Positions 30,517-42,272 of a stretch of 64,000 bases of DNA are shown piece after piece. The DNA is taken from contig CM055097.1 of assembly GCA_029204225.1 (NCBI GenBank), positions 7,025,676 to 7,089,675 on the forward strand, written 5' to 3'. The notes under the pieces are model-generated. The model was given only the letters and a program-made list of their open reading frames with translations, was not told the origin of the DNA and ran no database searches. Made by a program: the position numbers and the translations under genes. Source of the DNA: Diphasiastrum complanatum. Its lineage: Eukaryota > Streptophyta > Lycopodiopsida > Lycopodiales > Lycopodiaceae. Numbering within the stretch: the first letter of the stretch is position 1; the number at the start of each line of letters is the position of its first letter.

Positions 30517-33440
30517 ATGGCCTCCTCATCCTCTGAAGACTCTGGCGCCAAACAGGTGATCCAGCGTGACATCCCCGAGGCCACACAGATTTGGCCTCTA
30601 CCCTCTGACGCTCTGATCCAACCATGGCTACAGACAGCTGGTCCACTTCTAGCGGCAACGGGTTTTTACCCGGCGCTCTTCCATTCTGAGATTAACATGG
30701 GCCTCGCCCTTCACGCTTACGCCACCTGGGACGAGGACAAGGCTCGTTTCCACTTTCTGTACCAAGGTACCATGTACAAGGTCAGGATTAACGCCAACTT
30801 GATGGTCACCATTGGCATTATGTCTAGTGATCGTCAACCCATCTCCCATCGCCACGCCAAAGCTCTGATCAAACCGTTCGTCACCCAAACCACACCAGAA
30901 ATCCCCATCTAGACTAACAATGGTTACATGATAGAAGTTATCATGAAACCCGTTATTCAGACGGTTGCGCATCTGTTGAATAACTTTTTGGTTATTTCAA
31001 CATTTCGCAAGGACAGAATCCAGTCTACGCTGTTGAGTCAAATAGTGGAATCCTTTCTGGAATTCTCTAGTCCCTCCATTGTGCCATACGACTAGCATAG
31101 CTTCCTTATTCGAGAACTAACCAGCTCCATCAAACCCAACAACCGTGAGCGAATCGCAGCAGGTCCCCTGTTGTGTAACTTTGCCTGTGCACTTCTCGAG
31201 GCAAAAGTGCATGGTTTCCAATGCTCATCCCTTTTGTCTACCCTCGTGCCACATACTAACCTTTATCCGCCATCTCAAGCATCCACCTCCTCCCAACCTG
31301 TAGTTATTAACAAAACGACCAGCAAACAAATGTGTGGCACTTCCTCTACATCCACATCTCCACCTGCTACCCGAAGACGCACCTCCACTACCGCACTAAC
31401 CACCCCATCAACAACTGCCACTTCTTCTTCCGTGCAACCCCTCACTCCGATTTCTGTTGTCGCTACCTCTCTTCCTGTTCCATCCACATCTGTTTATGTC
31501 TCTATCCTCGTTTCTTCTGTTGATACCACTCCTACTTCTCTTCCAGTATCCACTACTCCATCCCTCACCATCGCGTCTTCCATCACTCTTGTCGCCACTG
31601 TTGCTTCCATTTCATTCAATCCTTTTGATTCACAACTGTCCCCCGACACTCTGGCATGGATGCAAGTTATCAATTTTTCACTCCCACGCCAGACACTTTC
31701 TGCTCCATCCTCACCTTCTTCCATACTCCACACCACCCTCTGGTTTCCCTCTGTTCCTCCCATCCTCTCGTTTGGACAAACCGTCCTCACCCATGTTCCA
31801 TAGTTATTTCTCAAACCCCACCCGCTTCGCCAACAAAGGTTGCCGAGGGCAACCAACCATTGCTTGATGACGCATTTGTCCAAAAAGTGTTTGTACCATT
31901 GCCAGATCGGGCTGATCCTACCGCCCCATATGGCATCAGGTCCAATGAGAACCTGATAGAAGATAATGACGACGGGATTCCACAAGTCGTCGGGGCCGAT
32001 ACAACACAAGCCCCTGCCAGTGCCAGTATACCAGCTGCTCCCACAGATCTAGCGATGGTGTACCAAACTCTAGGGAAATACATCCTGGATGCAATAGCGG
32101 CCAAAGCTATTCTAGAAAGCAGGGTACTACACCTGGCGACAAGTAATACACAACTGTGAGCATACCTCACCAAGCTGCAGCAAGAGCTGATTTTGGCTCA
32201 GCAACATGAACAAGCAGGGCACCAGGAGATTGCCAAGCTGCAGCAAAAGGAGGAGGGCCTCAACAAATATATCCAAAGCCTCTCCAACGCGCTGATTGAG
32301 GCCTCCACGAAGGTGCGAGAGCTTCAAGCTAAAGCGTCCCAACGGCTTGCCCCCATCTAGGCGCAACTTACCCTTTTGGAAGCAGAGAATACGTGTCTGG
32401 GAATGGAGGTCAAATCCCTACAAGATGAAAACAAGTATCAGACAAGCGCAACTCATGAGCTCACCCAGGCCAAGCAAACCCTCAAGGCGTGCCAAAAATT
32501 CATGGATGCAAAGGCCCAGCCGACCCCCACGGTAATCTCACCGCCACCTAATTTTGACGTTGCACAGGCTAGTACCAGCCAAGATCAGAGCCAGCAGGCA
32601 GTAGGGGGATCTCAACCAGATCAAGGGTCCAAAGGCCAAGACCAAGGGTAGACGGATGCGGCTGCTGAGATGCAAGACCAGGGCCAAGGCACAACCAGTA
32701 GCCAAAGCCAAGCAACATCATCCAGAGGTTCGCGTACGATATCTGTCAGCCGGGCCTTCCAAAGACCGAAGTCCGTGGGGGAGAAAATTAATGAAGTTTT
32801 ATCAAAGTATCCCCACGAGTCATCACGAGGTGGCTGGTAGATATCGTTCTCAGCTTAGACCATAAAGGGAAATGAACTACAAGCATTGCCCGCCCTCCAA
32901 CCACAACCAGAGTGGCGTCAGCAGTTATTCGAAAGAGACCTTGCGGCCATTAGGGCCTACGTGACGAGTCCACAATGATTACGGGTGAACGCGCACTTCC
33001 TGCCATGTCCACGAAGATCCAAATGGGCGGAATGCAGCACCCCTCTGGACAATATCACACTTCAAAATTTCAATTGGCCGGTCGTACAATCAGAATATGG
33101 GTGGACTACGGATGTAGATGCCAGAAGGGCTCTCACCGCATTCGCCAACCAATACATCAATTGCCCTAATCCCACAGTCCGCGCGGCACCCACTTACGCC
33201 CGGGATTTAGAACATCTGCTGGGGATCGAAACTAAATGGGACATATATTACCGAGCTACGCTTCTGGGTGATCCATGGACACGCCGATTCCAAACATGGG
33301 TCAACCAAGATTGGCTGCGGGAGGTCCACAAGTCTCTTCACACGCCAAAGGGCTTGAAAAAATTGGACCGCCTCAACTTTATAGAGGACATCACCACCTA
33401 CCTCATCCAGCAAAGGCGAGCGAAAAAAACGCTCTACTAA
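30517..33440 (+). pseudogene. Unknown long coiled-coil ORF, copy B
   Basis: Diverged homologue of the minus-strand ORF at 16310-19699. It starts MASSSSEDSGAKQ; the N-terminal domain (LIQPWLQTAGPLLAATGFYP, LALHAYATWDEDKARFHF) is followed by a Ser/Thr/Pro linker, a coiled coil at 32090-32500 (KLQQELILAQQHE, KLQQKEEGLNKYIQ), a Gln/Gly linker, and the C-terminal domain with ALQPQPEWRQQ, NFNWPVV, IYYRATLLGDPW and IEDITTYLIQQRRA. The frame shifts once in the linker (31656-31800), and stops occur near 30910, 31095, 32157, 32358, 32649, 32838 and 32976. It sits between a leader with CTCGCAG motifs and an LTR (33748-34293), again as the only ORF. Both copies share layout and the QPQPEW block, which supports common descent. 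Confidence 0.65.
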
Positions 33441-33747
33441 ATCGGCAGAGTGCCGAGGGACCGGTACTACTTCAGGTCGTGGGTCCTGTTGGGGGTATTC
33501 CCAACAAAGTGTAAATAAATAAAATCATTCAATAAAATGTGTTGCGAGGGCATGGCATCATGCGTATATAAGCTCATGGGCCAATGAGCACGCAAATAAA
33601 GTTGTAAATAAAATAAACATGACTTGGGCCTTGGAATTAAGATAAAACTAGAGGTCCAATGTCATTTTTAAACTTAGAGATTACTTTTTAGAGTTGGGTC
33701 CAAATTGGGACTCACATGAATCTTGTGATTTCTAATGTACTTTTTTT

Positions 33748-34293
33748 AGACCCTTGGATCAAGTTGGGTCCAAGATGAATGGATAGGATCGTTGTGAATA
33801 TTAGCCAATAGGATTGAGGGGCAAGGGCCTTCCCCATTTTATAAAAAGGCACCATTTGTACACTATTTTCATGCTTAATGAGAAGGAGGAAACTCTACCA
33901 ATTTTGGAAGAGAAGCATCCTCATTTGCAATTTAACGCTTGCTATTGCTCTTGTTGTTTTCAATTGCTTTCAAGTTCATGCTTTTTGGTTTCAATAGTTT
34001 ATGTTTCTCCTATAGCAAGTATAATGTGCATTTGAGCTACCTCCACCTTCACTCTCTCTCTCTCTCTCTCTTTCTCTCTTCTCTTCTTTTCTATCCCTTC
34101 CCTTCACCCAAATCATGATGAATGTTAGTGTAGAGGAGTAGAAGGGAGAATAGTGTTAGTGGTGAGTAGAGTTAAGGGAGAAAGTAGGAAACTAACTAAA
34201 AGTAGCATTTATGCATAGTTAGGTATCTATCCAGTGATCTAACCCTTGTTGACAAGCGGGAGGGCTATACTACGCCAGATCTTCGACCCTACA
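33748..34293 (+). mobile_element. LTR (3' part and terminus), gypsy-like
   Basis: About 546 bp nearly colinear with 46121-46709: AGACCCTTGGATCAAGTTGG, the TATA-like TATAAAAAGGCACC, ATGCTTAATGAGAAG, a CTCACTCTCTCT microsatellite, and the terminus GTTGACAAGCGGGAGGGCTA to CGACCCTACA. The end at 34293 is fixed because the same CCCTACA directly precedes a primer site in the other copy, and because the gene copy on the right is cut exactly here. The LTR may start further left (up to about 33487, TGTTGGGGGTATTCCC). Confidence 0.75.
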
Positions 34294-35097
34294 CTGATAA
34301 ATTTTTGCATACAAACATCGTTGGGGTTTTGTGTACATTGACACTTGAAAAGAAATCCACAAATATATTCAAGGAAATAAACCAACTCAATCTGACTGTT
34401 TTTTATCCCGTGTTCATTTTTAATGAATTTTTTACATCATTATATATCTTGCAATGAAATGATTCTAAAACTGTAGCATCTGGTGCAATCCATTCATCAC
34501 TTTCAAAACTAGGTAATGGAATTTGTACTATTTGTCCAAAATTTTCTTTTGTATCATGAATGTACATTGATTCATAAAAAAAGATCCCACTATTAGCTAG
34601 ATCTTTTGCAGTTCTACCTCGATATTGTAGTTGTCCAATATCAGTGTGAATAACATCTAACACACCTACTAAAGATCCACGCGGCTCCCATTCATTTATG
34701 TTGGATGGATATAAATCTGCAAGAGAAAAATAATCAGATTAGCAAGTTTACTATTAGATATTTATGACTGACAAAAGTCAAAGTATCAAAAATATCAATA
34801 CTCGCAGTTGTTTTTTTTGTGATCCTGACGGTTGAATCCTTGCACATTTATCTCTGAATGCATATATAAATGTTGAACTAGAATTTCAGAAATAGATTTG
34901 CCTCCTGATGATGTTCTGAAATCGAAATGATAGTTTTGACCTTTTCTCTTTTTTCGAAATGCTCCTCTTGATGATGGATGCATCAAAACCCAAGAGTTTT
35001 TTGAATATTTTCTTGGCACCCATAATCCATTATCATATGTCTCGTTGAATAGAAGCACATAGTCGATTGAGGAGCACGGCTTCCTTGATGGCGCCAT
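34294..35097 (-). pseudogene. Unrecognised gene, copy 2, truncated
   Basis: Homologue of the plus-strand gene at 24896-26242. Exon 1 is 35097-34806 (MAPSRKPCSSIDYV, WVLMHPSSRGAFRKKRKGQ, SISEILVQHLYMHSEINVQG); exon 2 begins at 34716 after CTTGCAG (LYPSNINEWEPRG, DVIHTDIGQLQYRGR, GIFFYESMYIHD, EWIAPDATVLESF, IFVDFFSSVNV, TMFVCKNLS). The intron lies at the same phase-1 position as in copy 1, but its donor reads GC (T|GCGAGT) instead of GT. One stop interrupts exon 2 (about 34403). It is cut at 34293 by the LTR end, so the third exon and most of the C-terminus are missing. A longer in-frame start at 35223 repeats MAPSR and is probably 5' UTR. Confidence 0.6.
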
Positions 35098-35099
35098 TC

Positions 35100-35600
35100 G
35101 TAATTTGCATGCAAAAATCTGAAACAATGAACTATGGAGTCTGAAAATTTGCGTAGACAAAAAGCCATGAATCTGAGAAAATGTGTTGACAAAAATTTGA
35201 AACACTGATCTACTTGGTGCCACAAATTAACTATGGTTAATCCTGTTAACCATGATTTGACAATGCATATACATTAATGGTTCATCGATTTTCTCATCTC
35301 AACCATCTGTCATATTCATTTTCAATATTTTTGGGTCTCTTCGGGCAGTGATGAGCTGGAAGGGCAGGCCTCATCAACCCATAGCATTTCCACATGCTGC
35401 CTGATGAAACAACAATATATGTTAAAAGTTTTTATATTTGAAAAATTCTACGTTACGTAGAACCCCGATTTCAAGGTTTCAATTGGTCCACATGGCAATG
35501 AAAATAAGAAAAAAAATAAAAAAACATCTTTTTCAAAGGCCCTCTTTGGCTCTAAGAGTCTCTAATTTGAAAGTAGAATGAGTTGATGAAAGTATCACTA
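35100..35600. other. 5' flank of gene copy 2, no further gene
   Basis: AT-rich, with an inverted pair AACTATGGTTAATCCTG and CAGGATTAACCATGATT-like arms around 35229-35260 (GGTTAATCCTGTTAACC is itself palindromic). No protein homology is seen up to the gypsy gag fragment. Confidence 0.4.
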
Positions 35601-35605
35601 AACGT

Positions 35606-38600
35606 ATGGCCATCAAATTGTTCTTGGTTGGACTACCTAAAAACATCCGCCATGAACTAAAACCAGTTGACCTTTATGATCAACTTAAATCCATAATGAT
35701 TGATGCTATCTATGAAGAAGAGGAGGGTTCTGATGACGACTTTGATAATCGTGAAAAGAAATCTAAGAATCCTGAATGTCTTAACCACCCGAAGCATGAC
35801 AATATCATCCAATCTTCTGAACGTCTGCATCAAATGGAAACCTGGTAGAAAGCTCAACAAACTCATATGGATAAACTCACTACTGATTTCCAAACCGCCA
35901 TGGAAAGTATTGCTAAAAAATCTTTTACAGCAAGAGAGAATGTCTGGTGTCCGATCTGTTTACAGCATCACACTGCTAATGAGTGCCCTCAATTGAGAAA
36001 TCATTTTCCATCAGCCCCCAAACCCACGTATTGAACGTACCGCCCCTACCCTCCACAACAACCCATGCCACGACTAGGGGTGTACCAACCACGACCAACT
36101 GCACCAAATCAGTACCAACCGCGTCAACAGTTTGTCATTAACCAACCCGCTCCGCAACAAGTTGTCCACTATCTTGATCCCAATACCATCGATCCAACAA
36201 CTTATTATGTGAAAGACACTACTCAACCGAGGTACATCATTGAGATAATTGTTTATTACACGTATGATTCTAATGCTCAAGCGGTTGATCCCAATGCCCA
36301 GACCTATGATCCTAACCAAGCTGCATTTGCCACGCATCAAATTCCAACAATACGAGGGTGTTTTATCTACGCAGGTAAACATCCTAGTATTCGCTGCCCA
36401 GATAAAAATCGCTTTCCACCAGCTTGTGAAAATTGCAACATTGAACATCATGTGAAGGATTGTCCTTCTCGATCTAAACCAGTTACTCCTGTCTATTCCG
36501 TGCAAGTAGAAACATTGCTAGTCAAAACTCATCCAGCATGGGTCCTGACTCGTGCACAAACCCAACGCCAAACCCCTACAATTGCACCCAGCAAAGCCCA
36601 GCAGCATAATGTACCTCCTAGTGAAGATTTGACACCCATTGTCTATCCTCACCCATCTGGAAAAATTAGGCTGCATCACCAATATCGACAACAAATTCAC
36701 AATCCAGACCAACAATCTTCCACCTCCTATAAAGTACCTCACATGTCTTTTGAGAACAAAACCCTTGAAGGTACTGAAGTCTGGGGGGGGGGGGGGGGGG
36801 GGGGATTTATTACAAGCTAATGTGACTCTCCCCTTCCATGTTCTCTAGAAACATGCAGGTAAGTGAAAATAGCAAATCTAATCCACTAACACCACCACCC
36901 CTGACGAGCTGTCTGAAATGTCATTACACCTCACAAATCCATTCAATGAAAGAGGCAATATCAAGATTCCAGCTACCCATTGCCAATCTCGGAAAGTCCT
37001 AGCTGTACTGGATGGTGGCTCAGGTGTCAACATCATTTCCACCTCCCTCATGTTAGAATGGAATCTGTGAGACAAACTTACCAAACCCACTTGTCAACTC
37101 AGGATGGCTAATCAAAATGTAGTCCGACTTACCAGTTTCCTTCCACAAGTCCTGATCAAACTAGGAGGCCTAAAATTTTCTATAGACCTAGTCATACTCG
37201 ATATTCCTAGCAATGCCTATTCATATGAGCTACTACTTGGTTGCCCATCGCTCACCGATGCAAGAGTCATTCACGACTGGAGCAAAGGCCGAGTCACCTT
37301 TGGGAATAGAGATAGCCCTGTTACCATCGATTCATCTGGAAAAAACTCAAACTCGCATGGTTTCACGACGAGGGATCTTCTACTACTAATTCAATGTTTG
37401 AGCCATACCAGTCCACCCACAAAGAAGGTCATTATGTGGAATCTACTGATATCATAAACTGGAGTCACAGTTTAGCTACCATTGATTGTGTGAATGCCGA
37501 TTATTTTGTTCAACATTAGGATGATTGTACCTATACTCCTCTGACCAAAAATGAACAAATTTTTGATCTAAACACCCCTATCATTAATATCAATGTGCCA
37601 CTACTCTCTCATCCGCACACTTCACGTCCTCCGAAGCCACAACCCCGTGGCCATACCATGAAAGAAAAGATGAAGAAACCCCTACAAATTCAATCTCCTG
37701 GAGACCTTACCACTTCTAGGGAAGTTTCTGAGATTGCATCCGCTCATACGCCAATCCCTGAACCTCCCAAATCACCATCCAGACAGTTGAAAAACAAGGC
37801 CCCCCTCGATTCCCCAACCCATGATGTGCCTGCATATTTTAAGGACTATACGATCGAGGATGTAAACATCCAATTACCCCAAGCTCAACGTGATCCCAAT
37901 GGTAATTCACCCTGCGAAGGCCCTGTTCGAACCACCACTCTCTCCTTGAATGAGCCCAATGAAAGTAACGAATACATTGTCCACATCGGGGCTTTTCTCA
38001 ATCGTGAACAACGTAGAAGGCTTGAAAAGCTTCTACGCAAATATCGACATGTCTTTGCTCGGTCCTATAAAGACATGAAAGGAGTCCTACAAGGCCAAAA
38101 TCAAAGAAGAATTACAACGCTTGTTAGATGCGGGATTCATCTATGAAATCGAACATACTGAGTGGGTCTCCCCAATCGTCATCATTCCTACGAAAAAAGG
38201 AAAACTCCACATCTGTGTCGATTTTAAAAAACTTAATGTTGTCACAGAACGTGATCACTTTCCATTACCTTTCGGAGAATCCATTCTAGAAAATCTAGTA
38301 GGAGATGAGGCCTACTCCTTCGTAGATGGCTTTAGCGGATACAATATGATTCAAATTGCTGAAAAAGATCAACATAAAATCGCTTTTGCCACACAATGGA
38401 AAACCTTCTGTTGGAAAGTCATGCCTTTTGGTCTCTGTAACGCTCCTAGCACTTTCCAACGTGTTATGCAAGCTGCCTTTTTTCAGCAGATGGGAGATAC
38501 CCTAGAGGTTTACTTGAATGATCTAGGTGCACATTAAGAAGAAACATGTCATCTGTTTGTGCTTGAGAAAGAATTTATCCAATGTCAACGCTTCAGCATC

Positions 38601-38840
38601 TCCTTGAACGCTGAAAAATGCTAGATCCGAGGTAACACATTTATGTTAGGACATACCATTTCCAAAAACGGCATAGCAACTGACCCTGACAAGGTCTTGA
38701 TCATTCAAAATCTGTCCGAACCACGCACCATCCGTGAAGTGTATTCTTTCCTAGGCCACACCAACTACTATCGATGCTTTATTTTCGACTTCGCTAAGAA
38801 AGCACGGTTAATCTATAAAGTAGTTGTTGTTCCCAAATGA
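35606..38840 (+). pseudogene. Ty3/gypsy gag-protease-RT remnant
   Basis: Gag end at 35606 (LFLVGLPKNIRHEL), two zinc knuckles (CPICLQHHTANECP near 35950; CENCNIEHHVKDCP near 36425), a protease at 36.98-37.36 kb with VLDGGSGVNIIS and VILDIPSNAYSYELLLG, and reverse transcriptase from 37.98 kb (LNREQRRRLEKLLRKYRHVF, EWVSPIVIIPTKKGKL, FKKLNVVTERDHFPLP, VMPFGLCNAPSTFQRVM, LGHTISKNGIATDP, FLGHTNYYR). The RT catalytic box reads VYLNDL in place of the family's Y-x-D-D, so the first catalytic Asp is Asn. Frameshifts occur near 36.8 kb (G22 run) and 38.1 kb. RNase H and integrase are absent; the frame stops at 38840 shortly before an LTR fragment. Confidence 0.85.
36783..36804. repeat. G22 homopolymer
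   Basis: A run of 22 G between the gypsy gag and protease regions. It fuses the end of the gag frame into a Gly run and probably marks a slippage-driven frame break. Its length is likely unreliable in sequence reads. Confidence 0.85.
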
Positions 38841-38934
38841 ACTGATCAACAACAAGTCACATTCATTCCTCCTCTTGCCTCCTTTTCATCGGTTTTCTAT
38901 ATTGTGGCATGCTTTATTTGCCACAATCTATTAT

Positions 38935-39102
38935 TTTCATCTCCCTTTTGGGTGTTAAAATAGTATCTAGTTTTTGTTAAACTTGGCTAGTTGGGTAAGC
39001 CTTAGTCAAGTGAGTTTTTTTATTTCTGTTACGAGCACTAGACGCACGAACCTCTTCCTTAGACCTAGCCACCGTAGTAGAGTAGAAATACTTCCAACAC
39101 TA
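38935..39102 (+). mobile_element. LTR 3' end fragment of the 48-53 kb element family
   Basis: TCTCCCTTTTGGGTGTTA, TGGCTAGTTGGGTAAGCCTTAGT, CTAGCCACCG and AGAAATACTTCCAACA match the reverse complement of 48075-48340 in order. It ends in the same CCAACA terminus. It is a plus-oriented, truncated LTR just downstream of the gypsy RT remnant. Confidence 0.7.
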
Positions 39103-40148
<1,046 letters not shown>

Positions 40149-40309
40149 GAACATTTGATATTACGACACGGCTGGAGGCGTATGAGTATTCAATGGTGGC
40201 AAGCACAAGTGAATGTGGAGAGAGAAATCAGAAAGAATTGTTTTTGTGTAAACATGTGTAGGATTTTCGGTAAATGTAAAAACCAAATTGTAGGTATTTG
40301 ATTGAGGTG

Positions 40310-40690
40310 TTGTAAGATGCTAGACTATGTTTCTTTGTGCCTACAAGATGTATGCATTTAACTTTGGTCATTATGGCATATATGTCAAGTTTTGAATGTG
40401 ATGCTCACATTTTATGTCTTTCAACCCTATTTCATGAAGTGAGTTGTAGGGATTCAATTGATGTGCCATATAATGTTAGATTGTGTTTCTTTGTATGTAA
40501 ACAATGCCTATGCTACTAGTTTTGGCCATTACGGCATGTATGTCAACTTTTGAGTGTGATGCTCACATGTTGTGTCTTTGTTAGGCCACTGGCCCAAGTT
40601 GTAGAGATCCAAATGGCATGACATTCTATGCTAGATTGTGTTTTTTCATGCCTACAATCTATGTGGAAGTCGTTCAATGTCAACCATATC
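40310..40690. repeat. Tandem repeat, period about 165 bp
   Basis: GCTAGACTATGTTTCTTTGTG, CATTATGGCATATATGTCAA and GTGATGCTCACATTTT recur as TTAGATTGTGTTTCTTTGTA, CATTACGGCATGTATGTCAA and GTGATGCTCACATGTT, and a third partial unit begins at GCTAGATTGTGTTTTTTCAT (about 40630). Two full units and one partial unit are seen. Confidence 0.7.
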
Positions 40691-40809
40691 AGTTAACAAA
40701 TTCTTTTTACGAGTTTAGGGTTATCAATAAATTGGCCAAAGTCTACTCTTACTTGGCCCAATATTGGTACTCTCACTTAGTATTCTTTCTAACATTCTCA
40801 AACTAATTT

Positions 40810-42270
40810 GCATTGTGTTATTCAACAAGATATAGAAAAATTTGCTAAGAATATATGAAGTACAATACTTTTGAAATAAAAAGTCATATCTTATTGACTA
40901 GAAGTAACATTTTCTAAAGCACATACATTTTTGCAATTTATTGTATGAAAAGAGGGGTCAATCGTTCACTTCCATAGGTGTTGTTATTGGGGATGCTTAA
41001 GATGGGTAATTATTTCCCTGCGGTGCTTTGACCCCTTTTCAGGGCAAGAGTATGGACATGTTGCAACCACCTACATTCTAGAAAGCAATGAAAGTGCTTG
41101 AAATGACTAAGGTAGATGATGTAATGTTAATCTTTTTTCCTAGAAATGGAGATTTTCATTACTTAAAGCAATGTGTGCCAATGTTTGACAATTTTTATGC
41201 CATCAACCCAAAGTTGATGTCACAGGAGCCAATATCACGTGCATCAAAAGAATGCCAATTGGAAACTTGACAAGTGATGTACATTTTTTTGTGAAGTAGA
41301 TGGAAGTTCCTTTTGTGTGGGATGATGGCAGATTTTTTATGGCATGTTAGGTAGATATGTAAAGTTATTGGTAGAACTCTTAAATCTGATTTTTTATATC
41401 AGACTATGCTAAAGATGTAAAGCCTGCTTCTTGAATTGATTTAAACTTCAAATTGTCATCCAAAATGTAATAATGCATTGAAATTTCTCTGATTGAAGTC
41501 GCAAGTGATAAAAATCTGGTCTTTTTGCTATTTTGCGATAAAAATCTGGCTAGAACATTTGATATAGAAAGCACCCTTTGCTTTGACTCTATGCCAGCAC
41601 TGATCTTAAGTTCGAATACTATTGGCGTCAAAATAAGAGACTTATCAGTTCTTAAAGTCATCGCACTGTTCGGAATATATGAGCATAACTAAATAAATGA
41701 AGACGCTAATAATAAATTTGCCAAGTGCATCCCTTAATTCGTGTAAGACTCCTAAGTAGTTATAACGTATGCAATCAGGTCACAGAAAGCACCTTCTGAA
41801 TATTAATCAGTCGAAAATCTGCATGGAATTTTAGGCTTAGTACCTAGATTCTTGCACTAGTTGCAGATCGTGTCGACCTTGGGGCTGGTAATCTATGCAA
41901 CATAAGCTTAAGCCGTCTTGGGGTACTCTTTTTGGCATTGTATCTCCTCAAGAGTTGAAGTGTGGTTTGATCTGAGTCTTGAGAGCTGTCAGAGTTCATT
42001 GTTGATATCCAGCTTGCCAAGATCTTATGAAGGATAAAGTATCACCAAACCTGAGACCCAGATGGTGAAAGTTTATCCTCCAGGCTCCTGAGCTACAAAA
42101 CTAGCTCATCCACATGCGAGTCATAATTGACAATGCACATTCAAGTCCCACCCCTGCATAATTGTGAAACTTTTCCCCCTTATGGATGCCTTGTTCTTGT
42201 TGGAAAAGCCTGTACTAAGATAGCTGACAATGCTCCTTCATGTGGAATTATAAAAGTACAACTCCATTAT
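40810..42270. other. Intergenic DNA 3' of the DUF620 gene
   Basis: No gene is recognised. A plus-strand 60-codon ORF at 41088-41270 has no support. The last few hundred bases before 42273 would hold the 3' UTR of the DUF620 gene. Confidence 0.4.
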
Positions 42271-42272
42271 TC

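Noticed and set aside
31457-32009. Overlapping ORFs in other frames and on the minus strand across 31.3-32.2 kb
   Set aside because: Shadows of the Ser/Thr/Pro-rich linker of the coiled-coil ORF.
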